From NCBI GenBank assembly GCA_032622095.1, contig CP136066.1, positions 207,600,978 to 207,664,977 on the forward strand: a DNA stretch of 64,000 bases, read 5' to 3'. Positions 62,101 through 64,000 of this stretch are shown one piece after another. Numbering within the stretch: the first letter of the stretch is position 1; each line of letters begins with the position of its first letter. The position numbers and the translations under genes were made by a program. The DNA is from Siphonodentalium dalli (lineage: Eukaryota; Mollusca; Scaphopoda; Gadilida; Siphonodentaliidae). The notes under the pieces are model-generated. The model did no database searches. It saw nothing but the letters and a program-made list of their open reading frames with translations, and was not told the origin of the DNA.

Positions 62101-62627
62101 CTCTTCATACCATTATTGTTAACATACACACCAGACACTAAAATTAGAGAAAATTGTTAGGTTGGTGAACATCTAATAAAATTGATTTTAATTACAGTAT
62201 ATGCATTTGAGAAAGAGAGTTAACTCTGAATCAGCCGCAAGTTTTGTCATTTTTTTTTGGCATTTAAGATGTTTGAAATTCACAGCTAGACTTCATTAAA
62301 AGATGTGCAATTGATGCATTTAAAAATAAAACAATGAAAATACTAAGTTTAAGATTGTAAGTTGATCTTGTGGCGACAAAACTGACATCCAGTTATGAAA
62401 TCTCTAACAATTTTTTAGTAAGAATTGATTGATATAGCAAAGATAAGAAATTCTTAATGCTGGTAATTAAAGACATTATTTAATATCAGATATAAAATAG
62501 TGAGTAGCAAGTTACTTACCACTGAACACAAGCAGATATTCCTTTTGAGACAACTCAACAGCAAAGAATGCATCTAATGGACTGGACAATATATACTGCA
62601 GTGATTTGTCCTCGCTATTTACAAGTG
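16953..62627 (-). CDS. CDC42BP (gek-like): MRCK-family kinase (CDC42BP/gek) gene, 3' part, ten exons
   Basis: MRCK kinases are Cdc42 effectors that phosphorylate myosin regulatory light chain and related targets to drive actomyosin contraction. They are built as kinase, coiled coil, C1, PH, CNH, CRIB and tail. Seen here: exons 62520-62627, 62057-62137, 60386-60483, 58310-58397, 57671-57776, 50733-50837, 43976-44078, 42583-42742, 29096-29244 and 16953-17105. All have AG acceptors and GT donors, and phases match at every junction (1,1,0,1,2,2,0,1,0). Joined, they give 382 residues plus stop, or 347 if 50733-50837 is skipped. Residues of the first five exons follow the end of vertebrate MRCK CNH domains ([42 protein letters not shown]). 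CRIB and a Ser-rich tail follow. The remaining roughly 1,350 N-terminal residues expected for the family lie beyond the right edge. Alpha versus beta type cannot be decided. Confidence 0.95.
17136..17514 (+). mobile_element. TTAA-8 element, ~375 bp
   Basis: TTAA then AGACATATTGTGGACTTGTT at the left; GTTTCACATCATT then TTAA at the right. Shares full length with 52837-53212. Its left end lies 31 bp from the acceptor of the last MRCK exon. Confidence 0.7.
17548..17934. mobile_element. hAT-type element with GGGGCTGCAACG ends
   Basis: GGGGCTGCAACGATTCATTG at the left; GCATCGTTGCAGCCCT at the right. Flanks AAATTATT and AGAAATAT are similar but not an exact 8-bp duplication. Confidence 0.6.
17982..18072. 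repeat. ~90-bp near-perfect palindrome
   Basis: Arms starting TAATGCTCTGATTATGTACA pair with the inverse sequence around the centre GTGCCATTATGGCAC, with one mismatch seen. No other copy noticed in the window. Confidence 0.75.
18138..18645 (+). repeat. Dispersed ~500-bp repeat (copy 1)
   Basis: Contains CTCTAATGAGTCACAATTCT, GAGATCCATTTTATCACAT, ATTATCATAATTATATT and GGGGCTAATTATGTGATAAA in the same order as 59286-59635. Here it holds about 130 extra bases. Family unknown. Confidence 0.65.
19356..19724 (+). mobile_element. hAT-1 element, left end missing
   Basis: Starts inside the first foldback (CTAGCATCACTAAATTCACT), keeps the centre and the second foldback, and ends CACACTATTTCAAGGCGTG. 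Confidence 0.75.
19921..20144 (+). mobile_element. TTAA-4 element
   Basis: TTAACCCTTTGAGTGCCAGG at the left; CCTGGCACTCAAAGGG then TTAA at the right. Contains one copy of the shared palindrome module (20033-20098) with GTCGAC loop. Confidence 0.88.
20860..21118 (-). mobile_element. TTAA-2 element, reverse orientation
   Basis: TTAAACCTTCCATGACTGGA at the left, two shared palindromes, and CTGCACCAG...CTGTCAAGGGG at the right. The right TTAA is lost. Confidence 0.8.
21304..21445 (+). mobile_element. TTAA-8 left-half fragment
   Basis: TTAAAGACATATTATGGACT through GAAAACATCGTCTGAAT matches the left part of 52837. Confidence 0.65.
21470..21900 (+). repeat. Two copies of the 'CCAAATTTGGTTC(T/C)GATC' dispersed segment
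   Basis: AAATTTGGTTCTGATCGAAT and AAATTTGGTTCCGATCAGAT occur in similar contexts (GGTCCATAACTCC, ATCAGTATTTTTGGGCTGAGAAAC). Confidence 0.55.
22030..22397. mobile_element. TTAA-7 full-length foldback, 368 bp
   Basis: TTAA then AGGCACGAATGGCATTTGGG at the left; the right end reads GTCATCCATGCCT then TTAA. The two halves are inverted copies throughout (TAGTCAC, CCATAAACAGAAAGAATAT, TAGTATGTTATTGTCAAGT), so the element is one long palindrome with arms of about 180 bp and scattered mismatches. Confidence 0.8.
22534..22740. mobile_element. TTAA-3 palindromic element
   Basis: TTAACCCTTTCAGTGCCAAG and its inverse bound a nearly complete palindrome. The arms (ATTTTTGTATCAACCCATAT, AATTTATTGATTATAATAAT) meet at GAAAGAATTCTTTC. 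Confidence 0.9.
23227..23607 (-). mobile_element. TTAA-1 element, reverse orientation
   Basis: TTAACCCTTTACCCAACAGA at the left, two inverted copies of the shared palindrome, then GGTTCTATCGAGACAGACC and TTTGTTGGGTAAAGGGTTAA at the right. Confidence 0.92.
23780..24659 (+). mobile_element. T-1 element containing a nested TTAA-1 insertion
   Basis: Outer ends TAGATGGTCTATCTCTTC and GAAGAGATAGACCATCTTTA. The insertion at 23843-24204 splits it. Internal text (TGAAGATTGGGTATATTATT, GTTCTTCCGCTTGCTACACT) is shared with 37378 and 51278. Confidence 0.8.
23843..24204 (+). mobile_element. TTAA-1 element nested in T-1
   Basis: Intact ends (TTAACCCTTTACCCAACAAA; TCTGTTGGGTAAAGGGTTAA) and both palindromes. 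Confidence 0.92.
25337..25460 (+). mobile_element. Single shared palindrome without recognisable element ends
   Basis: GCCCTGTGCCAATGCATTCT...GAATGCATTGGCCTAACAA is one module copy. No TTAACCCTTT end is seen on either side. Confidence 0.7.
25436..25640. repeat. AT-rich degenerate repeat (GAATGTAAGAAAAAATGATAAAA type)
   Basis: Irregular repeats of AAAGAATGWAAGAAAAAATG. The same motif joins the two palindromes of TTAA-1 elements and is also expanded at 57230-57420. Confidence 0.75.
25765..26203 (+). mobile_element. hAT-1 element, full length, 8-bp target duplication
   Basis: CAAGTCTGGATATAGTGTGT to TAGACTTG, with ATTTTCAC directly on both sides. Two foldbacks flank a roughly 200-bp centre (AACATTGTTTTTAGTTACTT, CAGAAGGTAAAATGCATAAT). 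Confidence 0.92.
26255..26305 (+). repeat. Tandem duplication of ~30 bp
   Basis: ACGAGTTCTGAAGGTCGTCG occurs twice in a row. Confidence 0.75.
26665..26827. mobile_element. TTAA-3 element, one arm shortened
   Basis: TTAACCCTTTCAGTGCCAAG at the left; TTGGCGCCGAGAGGG then TTAA at the right. The left arm has lost the TTTTTCAAATTT segment. Confidence 0.88.
27116..27370. mobile_element. hAT-1 short form with perfect 8-bp target duplication
   Basis: CAAGCCTTGAAATAGTGTGC to CACTATTTCAAGGCTTG, flanked on both sides by CTTAAAAT. It lacks the centre of the long form; two foldbacks are directly joined. Confidence 0.93.
27741..28170 (+). mobile_element. hAT-1 long form
   Basis: CAAGTCTGCAAATAGTAAGT to CTATTTGCAGGCTTG. 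Flanks ATGATGTT and ACGATGTT are an 8-bp target duplication with one change. Confidence 0.92.
28498..28951 (+). mobile_element. TTAA-1 element, longest copy
   Basis: Intact TTAA ends and both palindromes (28650-28717 and 28853-28920). The AT-rich linker is expanded (CTTACATTCTATAACAATTT and variants). Confidence 0.92.
29096..29244 (-). CDS. MRCK tail exon, Ser/Asn-rich
   Basis: This 149-bp exon has acceptor tgatttcag and donor GTGAGT. It encodes 49 full residues starting [20 protein letters not shown] and ending DNFAASVFE. It is low-complexity and serine-rich, as MRCK tails are. It is an island of unique sequence within about 25 kb of repeat-rich intron; phases 1 in and 0 out fit both neighbours. 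Confidence 0.87.
29299..29743 (+). mobile_element. hAT-1 long form, 55 bp from an MRCK exon
   Basis: CAAGCCTGCAAATAGTGTGT to CTATTTGCAGGCTTG. Flanks AGTAGGTT and GGTAGGTT (8-bp duplication, one change). It lies just upstream of the 29096-29244 acceptor. Confidence 0.92.
29912..30112 (+). mobile_element. TTAA-6 element, right part missing
   Basis: TTAACTCTTTCTATACTAAA at the left; the centre TTCAGATAATAAGTTCAACA follows, then it fades just before the TTAA-1 copy at 30129. Confidence 0.7.
30129..30495 (+). mobile_element. TTAA-1 element
   Basis: Intact ends and both palindromes; lacks part of the sequence before GTGATGGTTACAGTTATG. Confidence 0.92.
30600..30930 (+). repeat. Two copies of the 'CCAAATTTCATTCCATTC' dispersed segment
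   Basis: ACCAAATTTCATTCCATTCAG and AACCAAATTTCATTCCATTCG in similar context, the second followed by ATCATCCGGAAACC and CAGACGGACAGATGGGCGGA. Related to the segments at 5565 and 7885. Confidence 0.6.
31487..31698. mobile_element. TA-1 full-palindrome element
   Basis: TACAGCAATACCCTAATTAA at the left, clean inverse ending GGGCATTACTGTA at the right; the centre is TCTCGCTGAGAG. Confidence 0.9.
32536..32972 (+). mobile_element. hAT-1 long form
   Basis: CAAGTCTGGTCATAGTGTGT to TTTCCAGGCTTA. Flanks CTCATTCA and CTAATTCA (8-bp duplication, one change). Confidence 0.9.
33270..33612 (+). repeat. Two tandem copies of a ~185-bp dispersed repeat
   Basis: GATG(C/T)GTCCCAGGATGTACGAT, GTCGAAAAATGGCAATAACT, CTCAAAATC and CCCATGCTG or CTCATGCTG recur in order. 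Same family as 4360-4760 and 63640-63780. Confidence 0.65.
33885..34010. repeat. Foldback with ~45-bp arms
   Basis: ATATCCACACTTTTTCAGTG...ATCTCATGAGTGA is inverted after a loop of about 35 bases as TCACTCATGAGAT...CACTGAAAAAGAGTGGATAT. Next to it, TATACTTT(A/C)GTTACTTGCC...AATGAATGTCA occurs twice (34020 and 34150). Confidence 0.7.
34846..35091 (+). mobile_element. TTAA-1 element, left end lost
   Basis: Begins at TTGTGCCAATGCATTCTC. Both palindromes and the right end TCTGTTGGGTAAAGGG are present, but the final TTAA reads TTCT. Confidence 0.88.
37378..38010 (+). mobile_element. T-1 element with nested TTAA-1
   Basis: Outer ends TAAAGATGGATTATCTCTTC and GAAGAGATAGACCATCATTA. Contains GTTCTTGTGCTTGCTACGCT as in 23780. 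The insertion is at 37747-37988. Confidence 0.8.
37747..37988 (+). mobile_element. TTAA-1 element, one palindrome only
   Basis: Intact TTAA ends; one palindrome (37892-37958) instead of two, as if the two inverted copies had recombined. Confidence 0.92.
38098..38497 (+). mobile_element. TTAA-1 element, complete
   Basis: Best-preserved plus-orientation copy: intact ends, the CCGGCCAAAACCGGCC repeat, and two palindromes that are exact inverses of each other. Confidence 0.94.
38498..38640 (+). repeat. Short tandem/dispersed repeat around TTAATACATTCCAT
   Basis: (G)TTAATACATTCCAT, TTACTAATTTTATTCATGCT and CTGCAA(C/T)GTATATCC recur at 38015-38095, 38500-38610 and, in part, 37350-37380. The TTAA-1 copy at 38098 is inserted in one of these units. 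Confidence 0.55.
39308..39659 (+). mobile_element. hAT-1 element, diverged
   Basis: GAGGTCCCCAGAGGGTGAAT foldback, shortened centre, and right end ATATTTTGAGGCCTGCT. No target duplication found. Confidence 0.75.
39677..40041 (+). mobile_element. TTAA-1 element
   Basis: Intact TTAA ends; the first palindrome has lost its outer GGCC side (…GAATGCATTTTTTTTAACAC). Confidence 0.92.
40780..41041 (+). mobile_element. TTAA-2 element
   Basis: TTAACCCTTTCATGAAGGGA at the left; CCAGTCATGGAAGG then TTAA-type end at the right; two palindromes. Confidence 0.9.
41580..41802. mobile_element. hAT-1 short form with perfect 8-bp target duplication
   Basis: CAAGCCTTGAAATAGGGTGT to CCCTATTTCAAGGCTTG, flanked on both sides by ATCTCAAC. 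The second foldback has lost its left arm (CTGACACCTGGTGATG). Confidence 0.94.
42583..42742 (-). CDS. MRCK tail exon with polyproline run
   Basis: This 160-bp exon has acceptor tttgacag and donor GTCAGT. It encodes 53 residues: Ala-rich start, [13 protein letters not shown], then [20 protein letters not shown]. The six-proline run is a CCA/CCACC microsatellite-like stretch that reads GGT/GGTGG on the plus strand (about 42703-42718). It could bind SH3 or profilin-type partners, but that is inference. The tail beyond CRIB is poorly conserved in MRCKs. Phase agreement with both neighbours supports the exon. Confidence 0.87.
42768..43159 (-). mobile_element. TTAA-1 element, 26 bp from an MRCK exon
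   Basis: Reverse orientation, intact ends and both palindromes. It begins 26 bp from exon 42583-42742, so it includes or crowds the branch-point region of that acceptor. Confidence 0.94.
43270..43500 (+). repeat. Fragment related to the ~160-bp array
   Basis: ATTCAAGATGGCCACTAGCG (B-like) and GATTTAGTCATGCAAAGAGT (A-like) in the same spacing as 5843-7765. Confidence 0.7.
43518..43739. mobile_element. hAT-1 short form
   Basis: CAAGCCTTGAAATAGTGTGT to CACTATTTCAAGGCTTG. Flanks AACACACT and TCAGGGTA do not match, so this copy may be recombined. Confidence 0.88.
43976..44078 (-). CDS. MRCK canonical CRIB exon
   Basis: This 103-bp exon has acceptor gtttacag and donor GTATGT. It encodes [20 protein letters not shown], then [14 protein letters not shown]. 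Known family sequence: vertebrate MRCK has [25 protein letters not shown] here. CRIB binds GTP-loaded Cdc42. The motif and its C-terminal extension (MQVLIDLP) are intact. The exon begins in phase 2 and ends in phase 0. Confidence 0.96.
44317..44534. mobile_element. TA-1 full-palindrome element
   Basis: Left end altered (GGCTAATGCCCTAAATAATC), right end intact (GGGCATTACTGTA). The right arm carries a small change, ATCTATATAAATCTTGAAA. Confidence 0.88.
44685..44923 (-). mobile_element. TTAA-4 element, reverse orientation
   Basis: TTAACCCTTTGAGTGCCAGG at the left, one shared palindrome (44736-44802), and GATAATATCGGCCCCTGGCA then CTCAAAGGG and TTAA at the right. Confidence 0.9.
45062..45327 (+). 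mobile_element. TTAA-2 element
   Basis: TTAACCCTTTCATGATTGGA at the left; CCAGTCATGAAAGAG then TTAA at the right; two palindromes. Confidence 0.9.
45935..46490. repeat. Repeat with inverted ends around GGCACGTATGC
   Basis: GGAAAATATTTTCAGGCACGTATGCTG near 45950 is mirrored by GGCATACGTGCCCGGAAAAA near 46452; G-rich and C-rich runs lie outside. It includes a fragment related to the 160-bp array (46195-46290, minus orientation). Confidence 0.45.
46101..46141 (+). repeat. 41-base G-rich homopolymer tract
   Basis: About 40 G broken by one A. It may form G-quadruplex structures or be partly a sequencing or assembly artefact. The glycine- or proline-rich frames across it are spurious. Confidence 0.9.
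46626..46699 (+). mobile_element. TTAA-5 mini element, 74 bp
   Basis: TTAACACGTTCACTGCCGAC and CTCGGCAGTGAATGTG then TTAA. It abuts the TTAA-2 copy that follows. Confidence 0.8.
46701..46960 (-). mobile_element. TTAA-2 element, reverse orientation
   Basis: TAAACCTTCCATGACTGGAG at the left, two palindromes, and CCCATCATGAAAGGG then TTAA at the right. Confidence 0.88.
47011..47362 (+). mobile_element. hAT-1 element, left end missing
   Basis: Starts inside the first foldback (AAGCGGGCTAGCATCA), keeps the centre, and ends CTATTTGCAGACTTG. A 10-G run (about 47285-47294) breaks the second foldback. Confidence 0.78.
47756..48063 (+). mobile_element. TTAA-2 element with an interrupted palindrome
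   Basis: TTAACCCTTTTATGACTGGA at the left. The first palindrome is broken by about 60 bp of unrelated sequence (GTATCATACAGCACCTGAGC and what follows). Right end AGTCATGGAAGGGATAA. Confidence 0.82.
48395..48550. mobile_element. TTAA-3 element
   Basis: TTAACCCTTTCAGTGCCAAG and ACTTGTCACTGAAAGGG then TTAA; the left arm is shortened as in 26665. Confidence 0.9.
48547..48815 (+). mobile_element. TTAA-6 element sharing its TTAA with the previous element
   Basis: TTAAACCTTTCTAAACTAAA at the left, an internal palindrome (TTCAGACAATAAGTT...AACTTATTATCTAAACATTT), and AGCATAGAAAGGG then TTAA at the right. Confidence 0.85.
48993..49391 (-). mobile_element. TTAA-1 element, reverse orientation
   Basis: TTAGCCCTTTGCCCAACAGA at the left (TTAA mutated), both palindromes, and TTGTTGGGTAAAGGG then TTAA at the right. 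Confidence 0.93.
49702..49935 (+). mobile_element. TTAA-6 element
   Basis: TTAACCCATTCTATACAAGA at the left, palindrome AATAAGTTCAACAAACGATA/GGTCGTTTGTTGAACTTATT, and ATGTATCAAAGGG then TTAA at the right. Confidence 0.85.
50733..50837 (-). CDS. MRCK extra CRIB exon (candidate cassette exon)
   Basis: This 105-bp exon has acceptor aaatggtag and donor GTAAGA. It reads [20 protein letters not shown] and continues [15 protein letters not shown]. It holds every conserved position of the CRIB consensus (I-S-x-P-x-x-F-x-H-x-x-H-M-G). From I to M after GPDQ it matches the downstream CRIB exon at 15 of 19 residues. The following stretch differs ([11 protein letters not shown] versus [10 protein letters not shown]). 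Phases are 2 in and 2 out, so inclusion adds 35 residues in frame. If the donor is not used, the next codon after CAG is TAA. Whether it is expressed cannot be told from sequence. Confidence 0.82.
50917..51533 (+). mobile_element. T-1 element, diverged and interrupted
   Basis: CTACAAATACCTTTTTCTGT...AAAACTGAAG occurs at 50920 and again at 51278. The second part ends AGATAGACCATCATTAA. Between them lie a shared palindrome (50993-51061) and a short GTGGGGCTCCCTGCAGGG hairpin. Confidence 0.6.
52043..52301 (-). mobile_element. TTAA-2 element, reverse orientation
   Basis: TTAACCCTTCAATGACTGGA at the left; TCATGTCATGAAAGGA then TTAA at the right; two palindromes. Confidence 0.9.
52602..52839 (+). 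mobile_element. TTAA-6 element, right end replaced
   Basis: TTAACTCTTTCTATACTACA at the left, palindrome around CAACAAACGACCATAGGTTG, then CCTTCCAATGTATATTG. The next element starts at TTAA 52837. Confidence 0.8.
52837..53212 (+). mobile_element. TTAA-8 element, ~376 bp
   Basis: TTAAAGACATATTATGGACT to GTGTTTCACATCACTTTAA. Collinear with 17136-17514. It is inserted where a TTAA-6 element ends. Confidence 0.75.
53355..53745 (-). mobile_element. TTAA-1 element, reverse orientation
   Basis: Intact ends and both palindromes. Confidence 0.94.
53760..53785 (-). mobile_element. Extra solo TTAA-1 end
   Basis: GGTTTGTTGGGTAAAGGG then TTAA repeats the right end of the neighbouring element after an 18-bp spacer (CACAACCAGAGGATATAC). 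The inverse of that spacer also precedes the copy at 38098. Confidence 0.8.
54469..54629 (+). repeat. 47-bp tandem repeat, ~3.3 copies
   Basis: GCTGATCTACATGGCTTTTA followed by GCGATGTCCACTTTGATATG repeats every 47 bp. The first unit is incomplete. Confidence 0.9.
55018..55197 (-). mobile_element. hAT-1 half element
   Basis: Part of the long-form centre in inverse orientation (ACAATGTTAATTTGAGACTA), then one foldback and the end ATTCAGGCTTG. Confidence 0.75.
55240..55489. mobile_element. hAT-1 short form
   Basis: CAAGCCTTTAGTGTGTCTGT to CACTATTTCAAGGCTTG. Flanks ATCCACGA and ATCCACGG (8-bp duplication, one change). Two intact foldbacks are joined by CTGAGGTGTAAGCAG. Confidence 0.92.
56113..56330. 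mobile_element. TA-1 full-palindrome element
   Basis: Nearly perfect palindrome from TACAGTAATGCCCTAATTAA to its inverse; centre AGCTCTCAATGAGAGCT. Confidence 0.93.
56465..56749 (+). mobile_element. TTAA-6 element, opposite internal order
   Basis: TTAACCCTTTCTGTACTGAA at the left, palindrome AATGTTCAGATAATAAGTTC...AACTTATTATCTGAACATTC, and TTAGAATAGAAAGGGTTTAA at the right. Confidence 0.87.
57146..57543 (+). mobile_element. TTAA-2 relative with expanded AT-rich linker
   Basis: TCAACCCTTTCATGACTGGA at the left, a half palindrome, about 200 bp of GTTAAAGAATGTAAGAAAAA-type repeats, one full palindrome (57424-57494), and TTCAGTCATGAAAGGGATAA at the right. It mixes TTAA-2 ends with the linker and loop type of TTAA-1. 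Confidence 0.75.
57671..57776 (-). CDS. MRCK exon: linker between CNH and CRIB
   Basis: This 106-bp exon has acceptor caacag and donor GTAAAT. It encodes 34 full residues with [20 protein letters not shown]. The basic RSKRRF motif is identical to the vertebrate MRCK sequence just before CRIB. It ends with two bases (GG). These make GGG (Gly) with either downstream CRIB exon, because both exons start with G followed by a full codon. Confidence 0.93.
57777..58309 (-). other. MRCK intron (533 bp)
   Basis: AT-rich intron; no repeat family recognised. Confidence 0.75.
58310..58397 (-). CDS. MRCK exon: end of CNH domain
   Basis: This 88-bp exon follows a strong pyrimidine tract (ctctctctttcag) and has donor GTTTGT. 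It encodes 29 residues beginning [15 protein letters not shown] and ending [10 protein letters not shown], matching vertebrate IRPLNSEGTLNLLN...RLIYFKSKFSG. The long C/T tract reads on the plus strand as the GAGAGAGA run at 58401-58411. Confidence 0.94.
58464..58544. repeat. Foldback, arms ~28 bp
   Basis: TGTCTGTTCACGTAGTATGG...TTTTTAC pairs with GTAAAAATCCATACTATGTG followed by AACAGACA, with a loop of about 26 bases. Confidence 0.75.
59063..59148 (+). repeat. 42-bp tandem duplication
   Basis: TGAACTCACATGATCAGGCC followed by TTTAGACTTGTGTAATTTAG occurs twice with no differences seen, so it is recent. Confidence 0.92.
59286..59635 (+). repeat. Dispersed ~350-500-bp repeat (copy 2)
   Basis: Collinear with 18138-18645: CTCTAATGAATCGCAATTCT, GAGATCCATTTTATCACAT, GGGGCTAATTATGTGATAAA. 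Confidence 0.65.
59640..59734 (+). mobile_element. TTAA-2 right-end fragment
   Basis: Starts mid-palindrome (GTTCCCTATGGGAGACTCAC) and ends TAGTCATGGAATGG then TTAA. Confidence 0.8.
59737..59953. mobile_element. TA-1 full-palindrome element
   Basis: TACAGTAATGCTCTAATTAA to its inverse; both arms share the same private substitutions (GCTCTAAT/ATTAGAGC), so the arms have been corrected against each other or the copy is recent. It lies 2 bp from the TTAA-2 fragment. Confidence 0.92.
60040..60322 (+). mobile_element. hAT-1 remnant
   Basis: Centre (TCAAATTAAAACTGTATTTA, GAGGCCTAAGCAGAATGAGG) and an incomplete second foldback ending CTACAGGCTTG. The left foldback is missing. Confidence 0.7.
60386..60483 (-). 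CDS. MRCK exon: CNH domain segment
   Basis: This 98-bp exon has acceptor tatacag and donor GTAACA. It encodes 32 full residues with [20 protein letters not shown], matching the [20 protein letters not shown] strand pair near the end of vertebrate MRCK CNH. It ends in phase 0. A hAT-like repeat (60040-60322) sits 63 bp past its donor. Confidence 0.94.
60681..60933 (+). mobile_element. TTAA-6 element
   Basis: TTAACCCTTTCTATACTTAA at the left, a shortened palindrome (AATAAGTTCAACGATGTTTG/TTGAACCTATTATC), and TAGTATAGAAAGGGTTAC at the right (TTAA mutated). Confidence 0.85.
61420..61526 (+). repeat. Imperfect ~45-60 bp duplication
   Basis: GTTTACAAGTATTCTCAAAT and ATGTTTTTCATGA each occur twice; the second copy has a short extra TTATAGATCTTTATAAC. 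Confidence 0.85.
62057..62137 (-). CDS. MRCK exon: CNH domain segment
   Basis: This 81-bp exon has acceptor aattttag and donor GTGAGT. It encodes [20 protein letters not shown] and the residues after it. The ELMWP core is identical to vertebrate MRCK CNH. Junction codons: GTG (Val) with the upstream exon and TCT (Ser) with the downstream exon. Confidence 0.94.
62138..62519 (-). other. MRCK intron (382 bp)
   Basis: No repeat or regulatory motif recognised. Confidence 0.7.
62520..62627 (-). CDS. MRCK exon: CNH domain segment
   Basis: This 108-bp exon has acceptor attgcag and donor GTAAGT. It encodes 35 full residues including [14 protein letters not shown], which aligns with the AVELESEEYLLCFS stretch of vertebrate MRCK CNH domains. 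Two bases complete a codon at the 5' side and one base is left at the 3' side (phase 1 introns). It is the most 5' exon I can identify. The preceding CNH exon is not visible between 62628 and 64000. Confidence 0.93.
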
Positions 62628-63270
62628 CTGCAATAATAATCAATTCAATTATTAAAGCTACTCAATCCGATTCAATGGTCCCCCATATAATCAGATTCCA
62701 ACAACAATAACATTTTTAGAAATGCCGCTTCAGTAATCAGAATTGATTAATTGCTAAAAAATAATGCTAACCACTGTCAACTATAGTACGAAATTGCCCG
62801 AAAAGTGTTATTTATCAACATGTTGTTCAACGAAATTTGGCCTTATTATCAACACAAAGCCTCTTGATTTTAGAGTTATCCATCTTCATCTGCAATTTGG
62901 TCCGAGACCGTCGGCCCGTCAACTTTTACTGGGCCACTAAAAGTCTCGATGGAGAACAAAAATAGATTATAAAATCGATATCTACCGTATTCTCGCAGGT
63001 ATAAGACCAGGGGGCCTAGGGAATAAATAGCTTGAAAAGGCATGGGTGGTCTTATACCCCGGAAAAAATTGAGTATTTCGGATGTCATCACCTGGACTGG
63101 CGAAAATATGGCATTGGGACGATGGATGAGTAAGTATATTTAGCGTAATAACTCTGAGCTTTGATAGGTGAGTTCCTCAACTTGAATCAAATAATTTTTA
63201 CCCCCAAAACCAAATAAATAGTAACTAAGGGGCGCTTAATCGGATTATGCATCTTTAAGTAAGAACCAGG

Positions 63271-63587
63271 TTAACCCTTCCATGACTGGAGCTTCTTGAA
63301 ATTTTGCGAAAACCCTGTGCCAATGCATTCTCTTATATAAGCGAGTCTCCCATAGGAAGCCTCACATATATAAGAGAATGCATTGGCCTGACAATATATA
63401 CCCTGACATTGTAAGCCAGTGCTTTGCATATATAAGAGAATGCATTGACTTACAAGGTCAATATTATTAGGCCAGAACCTTCACTTATATATGGGAGGCT
63501 GCCTATGGGAGACTTGCATATATATGAGAATGCATTGGCTCAGGGTTTTCACAAAATTTCAGGAAGCTCCAGTCATGGAAGGGTTAT
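63271..63587. mobile_element. TTAA-2 element with two like ends and three stems
   Basis: The left end TTAACCCTTCCATGACTGGA and the right end TCCAGTCATGGAAGGG are inverted copies, including the inner GAAGCTYCTGAAATTTTGYG text that normally marks only one end. The centre carries an extra half palindrome. Probably formed by recombination between two inverted copies. Confidence 0.8.
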
Positions 63588-63639
63588 GATCATCAATGTA
63601 TCGAGAAAGAGTCAATAACTCTGAAATAAAAAACATAAA

Positions 63640-63780
63640 AACATTTCTATGTCAAAAACTGGCAATAACTCCACCAAAATGACTATGACTGTACTAAAAA
63701 TCGCAGGTGCGCAGATTCCCATGCTGACTGACATCTGTTTCGAAGTTTTTAAAAAATTGACTGGAAAATGACTGAAAACG
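63640..63780 (+). repeat. Dispersed repeat segment 'GGCAATAACTCCACCAAAAT'
   Basis: Related to 4360-4760 and 33270-33612 (AAAATCGCAGGTGCGCAG, CCCATGCTG). Confidence 0.65.
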
Positions 63781-64000
63781 ATTGAACATTCCATTGAATG
63801 TCGTCATTGTGGTGAACATCCATAACAATTTCATGAAGATCCTTGTGCATGACAGTTGTTTTACAGACTTTAAAGGTACTCAATCCGATGGTCCCCATAT
63901 AATCAGATTCCAACAACAACAACATGCTGCCTCAGTTATCAGAATCGATTAATTGCCCAAAAATAAAGCTAACCAAGTCAACTATATAGAAAAAAAATTG

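Larger units (their letters stand above)
62628..64000 (-). other. Upstream MRCK intron, runs off the window
   Basis: No CNH exon recognised. ACTCAATCCGATTCAATGGT...CCCCATATAATCAGATTCCA at 62657-62705 is repeated at 63868-63912 with the following text. A segment at 62982-63075 (CCGTATTCTCGCAGGTATAA and an inverse GGTCTTATACC) looks like a terminal-inverted-repeat remnant. Confidence 0.6.

Noticed and set aside
62876-63091. 71-codon minus-strand frame as a possible upstream MRCK exon
   Set aside because: Its sequence does not resemble the CNH stretch expected before the 62520-62627 exon, and it overlaps an inverted-repeat remnant.
1-64000. tRNA, rRNA and other RNA genes
   Set aside because: None recognised by eye; a covariance-model scan would be needed to exclude them.

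Overview
The window is animal (metazoan) genomic DNA: AT-rich, gene-poor and crowded with short non-autonomous DNA transposons. The one gene I can support lies on the minus strand and runs off the right edge. It is the 3' part of an MRCK-family kinase gene (myotonic dystrophy kinase-related Cdc42-binding kinase; CDC42BPA/CDC42BPB, Drosophila gek). Ten exons between 62627 and 16953 encode the end of the citron homology (CNH) domain, a CRIB motif, a Ser/Asn/Pro-rich tail and the stop codon. All splice phases agree from exon to exon. The kinase, coiled-coil, C1 and PH parts and the start of CNH must lie to the right of position 62627, mostly outside the window.

The most unusual feature of the gene is a second exon carrying a complete CRIB motif (50733-50837), 5' of the canonical CRIB exon (43976-44078). 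It is phase-symmetric (2-2), so including or skipping it keeps the frame. The gene could therefore make an MRCK with one or with two CRIB motifs in tandem.

Layout. 1-16952 is 3' flank: a roughly 2.8 kb inverted-repeat-bounded block (1510-4300), a composite tandem-repeat region (4360-8200: a 39-bp minisatellite plus a roughly 160-bp dimer-type array) and scattered transposons. 16953-62627 is the MRCK gene with two very large introns (about 12.0 and 13.3 kb) and several smaller ones, all heavily loaded with miniature elements. 62628-64000 is further intron or upstream sequence with repeats.

Mobile elements. I see at least eight families flanked by TTAA (piggyBac-like termini), one hAT-like family with clear 8-bp target duplications, one TA-flanked full-palindrome family (Tc1/mariner-like) and a family bounded by TAAAGATGG. 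No transposase reading frame is visible, so all are non-autonomous. Three of the TTAA families carry the same roughly 67-bp palindrome (arms beginning CCAATGCATTCTCTTATATA) although their termini differ. Almost all open reading frames of 60-230 codons fall in these repeats or in AT-rich DNA and are not genes.

Organism. The repeat style (tandem 'AAGATGGC' units, dispersed segments reading into CGGACGGACGGACA, ends reading CAGTATACCCCCC) resembles marine lophotrochozoan genomes, perhaps a mollusc. That is an impression from general knowledge and is weakly supported; the animal MRCK identification is strong.
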